Shown: piece after piece, positions 29,698 to 34,583 of the stretch
Position numbering within the stretch: the stretch's first letter is position 1
How the letters are laid out: each line of letters begins with the position of its first letter
Made by a program: the position numbers and the translations under genes
NCBI GenBank assembly: GCA_049423145.1
Contig: JBMSQF010000022.1
Coordinates: forward strand, 1-34,583
From: RFTU01 sp049423145
Lineage (GTDB): Bacteria > Pseudomonadota > Gammaproteobacteria > Burkholderiales > Burkholderiaceae_C
Length of the DNA stretch: 34,583 nt
Direction: 5' to 3'
Notes under the pieces: generated by a model
Databases searched by the model: none
What the model saw: the letters and a program-made list of their open reading frames with translations, nothing else
Told to the model about the DNA's origin: nothing

Positions 29698-30537
29698 TTA
29701 TCCGGCAAGGCGCCCGCCCGTGCAGCGCACATGGCCGGCCAGGTCATGACGGTGCCCGACCGCTGCAAAGCCCGCCCGCGCCAGCAGGGCGGCCACCTCG
29801 GGCCCCTGGGTGTGGCCGTGCTCCAGCAGCAGCCACCCGCCGGGGCTCATGTGGGAAGCCGCACCCTCGACGATGGCTTTGAGGTCTTTCATCCCGCCGT
29901 CATCGGCGACCAGGGCCGCACGCGGCTCGTGAACCAAGGCCGGCAGGTGGGGGTCACCCTCGGCGATGTAGGGCGGATTGCTCAGGACCAGATCGAAGCG
30001 CATCGGTGGCAGTGCGGCCCACCAGGAACCCTCATGAAACAGCATCGGCAGGCCCAGTGACTCGGCGTTCCCCCGCGCCACGTTCAGGGCGGATGCGCTG
30101 GCATCGGTGGCATGCACCTCACAGGCGGGCCGCGCCGCCTTGAAGGCCAGCGCGATCGCGCCGCTGCCGGTACCCAGGTCGACCACGCGGCAGCCCTTCC
30201 GATTCGGCAAGACCAGTTCCAGCGCCCAGTCCACCAAGGTCTCCGTGTCGGGCCGCGGGTCCAGGACGTCGGGCGTCACCCGCAGCATCAATCCATGAAA
30301 CTCGCGCTGCCCCAAGAGATAGGCCAGGGGCACGCCGGCGGCCCGTCGATCCAGAAGCGAAGTGAACTGGGTGACTTGGCAGCTTGTGAGCGCTTGCTCA
30401 CTATGTGCGGTCAACCAGCTTCGCTCCCGCTGCAGCACCAGCCCCAGGAGCCGGATCGCATCCAAGCGCTCGACGCCCTGCGCACGCGCTCGGCGCAAGG
30501 CCTCGTCAACCGTGGGGTCGGGCTCAAGCGCCGCCAC
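29698..30537 (-). CDS. prmC: Peptide chain release factor N5-glutamine methyltransferase PrmC
   Basis: This 279-residue methyltransferase modifies the glutamine of the GGQ motif of release factors RF1 and RF2. An N-terminal helical domain binds the factor. The catalytic domain has DPRPDTETLV, motif I DLGTGSG (120-126) and the diagnostic NPPY at 187-190. It starts with GTG and overlaps the end of prfA, its substrate's gene, by 14 bp, so the two are translationally coupled. Confidence 0.95.
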   Translation of the reverse strand: MAALEPDPTVDEALRRARAQGVERLDAIRLLGLVLQRERSWLTAHSEQALTSCQVTQFTSLLDRRAAGVPLAYLLGQREFHGLMLRVTPDVLDPRPDTETLVDWALELVLPNRKGCRVVDLGTGSGAIALAFKAARPACEVHATDASASALNVARGNAESLGLPMLFHEGSWWAALPPMRFDLVLSNPPYIAEGDPHLPALVHEPRAALVADDGGMKDLKAIVEGAASHMSPGGWLLLEHGHTQGPEVAALLARAGFAAVGHRHDLAGHVRCTGGRLAG

Positions 30538-31630
30538 GCCCGGCTTCCAGGGTCGCCAGTTCCTCGGCCACTTGTGCAGCGTTCAAGGCCTGTACCAGAT
30601 CGTCAAGGTCGCCATCCATCACCGCGCCCAGTTTGTACAGGGTGAGGTTGATGCGGTGATCGGTCACCCGCCCCTGCGGGAAGTTGTAGGTGCGGATGCG
30701 GTCGCTGCGGTCCCCGGTGCCCACCAGATTCTTGCGCGTGGCCGCCTCCCGCGCCGCCCGCTGGCTGCGCTCGCGATCGCGCAAGCGCGCCGCCAAGACC
30801 TGCATGGCGCGGGCCTTGTTGCGGTGCTGGGAGCGGTCATCCTGACATTCGGCGACCAGGCCGGTGGGAATGTGCGTGATCCGGACCGCCGAGTCCGTCT
30901 TGTTGATGTGCTGCCCACCGGCGCCGCTGGCGCGGAAGGTGTCGATGCGAAGGTCGGCCGGGTTCAGGGCCACATCCTCGGTCTCGTCGGGCTCTGCCAG
31001 CACCGCCACGGTGCAGGCACTGGTGTGGATGCGCCCCTGACTCTCCGTGGCCGGTACGCGTTGTACGCGGTGGCCACCGCTCTCGAACTTCAGTCGCCCG
31101 TAGGCTCCTTCGCCCTCCACGCGCAAAACCACTTCCTTGTAGCCGCCCAGATCGCTGTCACTCGCACTGAGGATCTCGGTGCGAAATCCCGTGCGTTCGC
31201 AGTCCCGCAGGTACATGCGCAGCAAGTCGCCGGCAAACAGGGCGGATTCGTCGCCACCGGTGCCCGCCCGGATCTCCACGAAGCAGGGGCGTTCGTCGTC
31301 GGGGTCCTTGGGCAGCAAGGCGGCCTGCAGTTCGGTCGCCAGGCGCTCGAGTTCGGCTTGCGCCTGCTGCACCTCTTCGCGTGCCATTTCGGCCATTTCG
31401 GCATCGGCCGCCGCACCCCCCCCCAAGAGCTCCTGGGCCTCCCGGAGGTCGGCTTCACGCTGCTGGAAACGTTGCCAGCGACCGAGCACCGCGCCGACCT
31501 CCGCCTGTTCCTTCAACAGCGCGCGGTAGCGCTTCATGTCCGATGCCACCGCGGGGTCGGACAGCACCGATTCCAGCTCCGCACCCCGCAGGACCAGGCG
31601 CGCGAACTGCTCGCGCAGCGCAGGTTTCAT
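30524..31630 (-). CDS. prfA: Peptide chain release factor 1
   Basis: This 368-residue factor ends translation at UAA and UAG codons. The stop-codon reading tripeptide P-A-T (193-195) of the PxT motif identifies RF1 rather than RF2, and GGQ (238-240, in GAGGQHINKTDSAVR) triggers peptide release. The ATG at 31630 overlaps the hemA stop (ATGA) and the 3' end overlaps prmC. An in-frame extension upstream runs into hemA and lacks family similarity. Confidence 0.97.
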   Translation of the reverse strand: MKPALREQFARLVLRGAELESVLSDPAVASDMKRYRALLKEQAEVGAVLGRWQRFQQREADLREAQELLGGGAAADAEMAEMAREEVQQAQAELERLATELQAALLPKDPDDERPCFVEIRAGTGGDESALFAGDLLRMYLRDCERTGFRTEILSASDSDLGGYKEVVLRVEGEGAYGRLKFESGGHRVQRVPATESQGRIHTSACTVAVLAEPDETEDVALNPADLRIDTFRASGAGGQHINKTDSAVRITHIPTGLVAECQDDRSQHRNKARAMQVLAARLRDRERSQRAAREAATRKNLVGTGDRSDRIRTYNFPQGRVTDHRINLTLYKLGAVMDGDLDDLVQALNAAQVAEELATLEAGRGGA

Positions 31631-32910
31631 GCGGCCGGGCCGCCGCCGCGCAGGAAGAGTCGCGCCAGGGTCCGCGCCCACTCCTCGCGTTGCGGCCCGT
31701 CGCTCGCATGAAGCTCGGCGAAGGCGCCGTGCAGCATCTTCTGTGAAAGGGCCTGACTGAGCGCCTCCATCACCGCCATGGGGTCCTCACCCTTGGCCAG
31801 TCGCTTGCGTGCGCGCGCCAGTTCGGCCTCCCGCCATTCCTCGGCGCGGCGATTCAGCGCCTGAATGAGGGGCACGCTGGCACGCTGGTCCATCCAGTGC
31901 ACGAAGCTTTGTACGCCGGCATCGATGATCACTTCGGCCTGCTCGACCGCGGCCTGGCGCTTCTCGCTGGCCACCTGCACGATGGCCGAAAGATCGTCCA
32001 CCGTGTACAGGTAAACATCTTCCAGTTGCGCCACCTCGGGCTCGATGTCCCGCGGCACGGCCAGGTCGACCATGAACATCGGCCGGTGGCGCCGCGCCTT
32101 GAGCGCACGCTCCACCGCGCCCAGCCCAATCAAGGGCAGGCTGCTGGCGGTGCACGACACCACCACATCGAACTCCTGCAGCCGAGTGGCCAAATCGGTC
32201 AGGCGCAGCGCCTGCGCGCCAAAGCGCGCGGCCAGCTTCTCGCCCCGCTCCAGCGTTCGATTGGCCACCGCCATGGCGCGCGGCTCTCGAGCTGCGAAAT
32301 GAGCGGCCACCAACTCGATCATCTCGCCCGCACCCACCAGCAGCACCCGCACTTCACGCAGGTCCTCGAACAGTTGCGAGGCCAGGCGCACCGAGGCGGC
32401 CGCCATGCTGATCGAGTGAGCGCCGACCTCGGTCGAGGAGCGCACCTCCTTGGCCACCGCGAAGGAGCGCTGGAACAACTGGTGCAGCGTGGTGCCCAGC
32501 GTGCCGGCCGCATCGGCCTCCCGCACGGCCTCTTTCATTTGGCCCAGGATCTGCGGTTCACCCAGCACCATCGAATCCAGGCCTGAGGCCACGCGAAAGG
32601 CGTGTCGCGCGGCATCGCGTTCCTCGCGCAGATAGGTGTGCTCGCGCAGCGTCGCGTCCGAAATCTGCCCCTGAGCGGCCAGCCAGGACAGCGCAGGTGC
32701 CGCGATGTCGCGCACGGCGGTGGCATCGGCGGCCACGTAGAGCTCGGTGCGGTTGCAGGTGGAGAGCAGCGCCGCCTCGGGCGCCGCCCGCTGCAGGCGT
32801 TGGCGGAAGTCCTGCAGAACCGTCGGCAGTTGCCGCGGCGCGAACGCCAGCCGGCCCCGCAGGTCCAGCGGTGCAGTCTGGTGATTGAGCCCCAGGGCAA
32901 GAACAGCCAT
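31627..32910 (-). CDS. hemA: Glutamyl-tRNA reductase
   Basis: This 427-residue enzyme reduces glutamyl-tRNA to glutamate-1-semialdehyde with NADPH, the committed step of C5-pathway heme synthesis. Nucleophile C52 lies in LLSTCNRTELYV. GLDSMVLGEPQILGQ and the NADPH-binding VLLVGAGEMIELVA follow. The C-terminal helix dimerisation region begins near LEDVYLYTVDDL. MAVLALGLNHQTAP is the family N-terminus, so the ATG at 32910 is firm. This places the start only 28 bp from the divergent gene. It leads the prfA-prmC-grxD-ubiX run. Confidence 0.97.
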   Translation of the reverse strand: MAVLALGLNHQTAPLDLRGRLAFAPRQLPTVLQDFRQRLQRAAPEAALLSTCNRTELYVAADATAVRDIAAPALSWLAAQGQISDATLREHTYLREERDAARHAFRVASGLDSMVLGEPQILGQMKEAVREADAAGTLGTTLHQLFQRSFAVAKEVRSSTEVGAHSISMAAASVRLASQLFEDLREVRVLLVGAGEMIELVAAHFAAREPRAMAVANRTLERGEKLAARFGAQALRLTDLATRLQEFDVVVSCTASSLPLIGLGAVERALKARRHRPMFMVDLAVPRDIEPEVAQLEDVYLYTVDDLSAIVQVASEKRQAAVEQAEVIIDAGVQSFVHWMDQRASVPLIQALNRRAEEWREAELARARKRLAKGEDPMAVMEALSQALSQKMLHGAFAELHASDGPQREEWARTLARLFLRGGGPAA

Positions 32911-32938
32911 CGGTCACGAATTATAAAATTGGGGTCCC
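32911..32938. promoter_or_regulatory. Compact 28-bp divergent start region of hemA and a small membrane protein
   Basis: Only 28 bp separate the two start codons. A perfect TATAAT lies on the minus strand (32925 to 32920), ten bases from the hemA ATG, and the same bases read TTATAA on the plus strand. If it is the hemA -10, the transcript would begin within about three bases of the ATG (near-leaderless) and its -35 would lie inside the other gene, where no good hexamer was seen. Confidence 0.45.
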
Positions 32939-33226
32939 ATGACCGCCTTGGACGCCATTTGGCATGTGCTCAACGCAATGGCGGCACCTTTGGGGCTGGC
33001 CCTTTTGTCGGCCGGCGCGGTCAAGTTGCTGTGGCGCCAGGCCTGCGTCGGCCGTTCGTGGGCAGTCTTGACGGGTTGGGGTTCTGTCGCGGCCTTGACG
33101 GCTCACATCGGCACTTGGGCCTATCTCGATGTTGAGGGCACGATGCTGGGTTATGCGCTGATGGTCTTGGCTTGCGCCATGGCCCTTTGGTTCCGGGTGT
33201 TTGTCTTGCCTGCTCGGCCTGAGTGA
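32939..33226 (+). CDS. Small three-helix inner-membrane protein, unknown function
   Basis: I do not recognise this 95-residue protein. It has three hydrophobic segments (about 12-31, 42-62 and 68-90) with short basic or polar loops such as WRQACVGRS, so it should sit in the inner membrane. GGGG a few bases before the ATG could serve as a weak ribosome-binding site. It is divergent from hemA and its stop is 13 bp from the convergent miaB stop, so it stands alone. No cofactor or catalytic motif is visible. Confidence 0.7.
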   Translation: MTALDAIWHVLNAMAAPLGLALLSAGAVKLLWRQACVGRSWAVLTGWGSVAALTAHIGTWAYLDVEGTMLGYALMVLACAMALWFRVFVLPARPE

Positions 33227-33239
33227 GCCCCCCGAGCCT

Positions 33240-34583
33240 TCAACCCACCACCGCTTCACCCCGCAAGGAATGCGGCAGCGCCTGCGTGATGCGCACGTCC
33301 AGCATCTGCCCGTGCAGCCGCACGCCTTGCGGCCCACCTTCGAAGTTGACGATGCGGTTGCACTCGGTCCGCCCCATCAGTTCGGTGGCCGAGCTGCCGG
33401 CCTTGCCGTTGGCACTGTTGCGCGAGGGCCCTTCCACCAGAATGCGCTGCACCGTGCCGACCCGGCTGTCGCTGATGTGCCGCACATGGGTCTCGATGGT
33501 GGCCTGCAGGTGCTGCAGCCGCTTGAGCTTCAGGTCCTGCGGCGTCTCGTCGGGCAGGTTGGCAGCCGGGGTGCCTGGCCGCGGGCTGAAGACGAAGCTG
33601 AAGGAGGCATCGAAGCCGATGTCTTCGATCAGCCGCATCATCTTGCCGAAGTCCTCCTCGGTTTCACCGGGGAAGCCCACGATGAAGTCGGAGCTCAGCG
33701 AGATGTTGGGCCGAACGGCGCGCAGCTTGCGAATGGTGCTCTTGTACTCCATGGCGGTGTAGCCGCGCTTCATGGCCATGAGGATGCGGTCTGACCCGTG
33801 CTGAACCGGCAGGTGGAGGTGGTTGACCAGCTTGCCCGTCTTGCCATACACATCGATCAGGCGCTGACTGAATTCATTGGGGTGACTGGTGGTGTAGCGG
33901 ATCCGCTGTACGCCCGGGATTTCCGCCACGTACTCCAAGAGGAGCGCGAAATCGGCGATTTCGGCGGTCTGCCCCATGCGACCGCGGTAGGCATTGACGT
34001 TCTGCCCGAGCAGGGTGATTTCCTTGACGCCCTGGTCGGCCAATCCAGCCACTTCCGTGAGCACATCTTCGAAGGGCCGGGACACCTCCTCGCCGCGCGT
34101 GTAGGGCACCACGCAGTACGAGCAGTACTTGCTGCAGCCCTCCATGATGGAAACAAAGGCCGAGGCGCCTTCGGTGCGGGCGGGCGGCAGGTGATCGAAC
34201 TTCTCGATCTCAGGAAAGGAGATGTCGACCTGAGCGCGGCGCTGGGTCCGTCGCTGCTCGATCATTTGCGGCAGGCGGTGCAGCGTTTGTGGGCCAAACA
34301 CCAGGTCCACATACGGCGCGCGCTCGATGATGGCAGCGCCCTCCTGGGAAGCCACGCAACCACCCACACCGATCAGCACGCCTTTTTCCTTGAGGTGCTT
34401 GACCCGGCCCAGGTCGCTGAACACCTTTTCCTGCGCCTTCTCCCGCACCGAGCAGGTGTTGAACAGGATGAGATCGGCTTCTTCGGGGTTGTCCGTGGGC
34501 TCGTAGCCCTGGGCCGCGTTGAGCACGTCGGCCATCTTGTCGGAATCGTATTCGTTCATCTGGCACCCGAAGGTGCGGATGAA
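33240..34583 (-). CDS. miaB: tRNA-2-methylthio-N6-dimethylallyladenosine synthase MiaB (N-terminus beyond window)
   Basis: The frame stays open through the last base, and the final in-window codons read FIRTFGCQM. The gene therefore continues past the edge by probably a short N-terminal stretch. MiaB is a radical-SAM methylthiotransferase that adds a methylthio group to i6A37 in tRNAs. The auxiliary-cluster cysteines are in FGCQM, FNTCSVRE and GGCVAS. The radical-SAM cluster is GCSKYCSYCVVPY. PVQHGSDRILMAMKRGYT, DFIVGFPGETEEDF and a C-terminal TRAM domain (from about bases 33480 down to 33240) follow. All features needed for activity are present in the window. Confidence 0.96.
   Translation of the reverse strand, partial: FIRTFGCQMNEYDSDKMADVLNAAQGYEPTDNPEEADLILFNTCSVREKAQEKVFSDLGRVKHLKEKGVLIGVGGCVASQEGAAIIERAPYVDLVFGPQTLHRLPQMIEQRRTQRRAQVDISFPEIEKFDHLPPARTEGASAFVSIMEGCSKYCSYCVVPYTRGEEVSRPFEDVLTEVAGLADQGVKEITLLGQNVNAYRGRMGQTAEIADFALLLEYVAEIPGVQRIRYTTSHPNEFSQRLIDVYGKTGKLVNHLHLPVQHGSDRILMAMKRGYTAMEYKSTIRKLRAVRPNISLSSDFIVGFPGETEEDFGKMMRLIEDIGFDASFSFVFSPRPGTPAANLPDETPQDLKLKRLQHLQATIETHVRHISDSRVGTVQRILVEGPSRNSANGKAGSSATELMGRTECNRIVNFEGGPQGVRLHGQMLDVRITQALPHSLRGEAVVG

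Noticed and set aside
1..34583. Search for tRNA or rRNA genes, CRISPR arrays, insertion sequences, phage or plasmid genes and integration sites
   Set aside because: Nothing recognisable was found; repeats seen are gene-duplication remnants or small palindromes.

Overview
The window looks like a high-GC betaproteobacterial chromosome, most likely Burkholderiales (Comamonadaceae or a neighbouring family). This rests on protein character and on two housekeeping runs typical of that order: ispB/rplU-rpmA-obgE-proB-rppH-proS and hemA-prfA-prmC-grxD-ubiX, with miaB at the edge. No rRNA, tRNA, CRISPR array, insertion sequence, phage gene or recognisable transcription factor was seen. No gene-free stretch exceeds 300 bases.

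Bases 1-3718 hold the end of an aromatic-type aldehyde dehydrogenase, a DUF1653-VOC fusion, an acyltransferase-3 membrane protein and a small VOC protein.

Bases 3948-11115 form a tight seven-gene operon behind a strong sigma70-like promoter: zinc alcohol dehydrogenase, small PhaE-like protein, class III-like PHA synthase PhaC, ChnD-like 6-hydroxyhexanoate dehydrogenase, ChnE-like 6-oxohexanoate dehydrogenase, alpha/beta hydrolase and class III CoA-transferase. Five of the seven genes are joined to a neighbour by 1-4 base overlaps. I infer that it handles omega-hydroxy acids or lactones, either oxidising them to dicarboxylates or activating them to CoA esters for polymerisation. No phaA or phaB accompanies it.

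Bases 11243-20776 are an accessory region of exported or membrane proteins. They comprise two paralogous signal-peptide-bearing SAM-methyltransferase-fold proteins about 7.3 kb apart, a Tat-exported dienelactone hydrolase-like protein, a membrane protein with a spermidine-synthase-like domain, and a single-pass protein coupled to an ion channel. They end with a DUF1883 protein coupled to the second methyltransferase and an APC permease. The channel has two complete voltage-sensor domains in tandem before one K+-type pore, and is the most unusual single protein here.

Bases 20896-34583 are core genes: yaeQ and ispB (minus), rplU, rpmA, obgE, proB (plus), rppH (minus), proS and a lytic transglycosylase (plus), then the minus-strand operon hemA-prfA-prmC-grxD-ubiX, a small membrane protein, and miaB running off the end. 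A strong intrinsic terminator sits directly before obgE, and only 28 bp separate hemA from its divergent neighbour.
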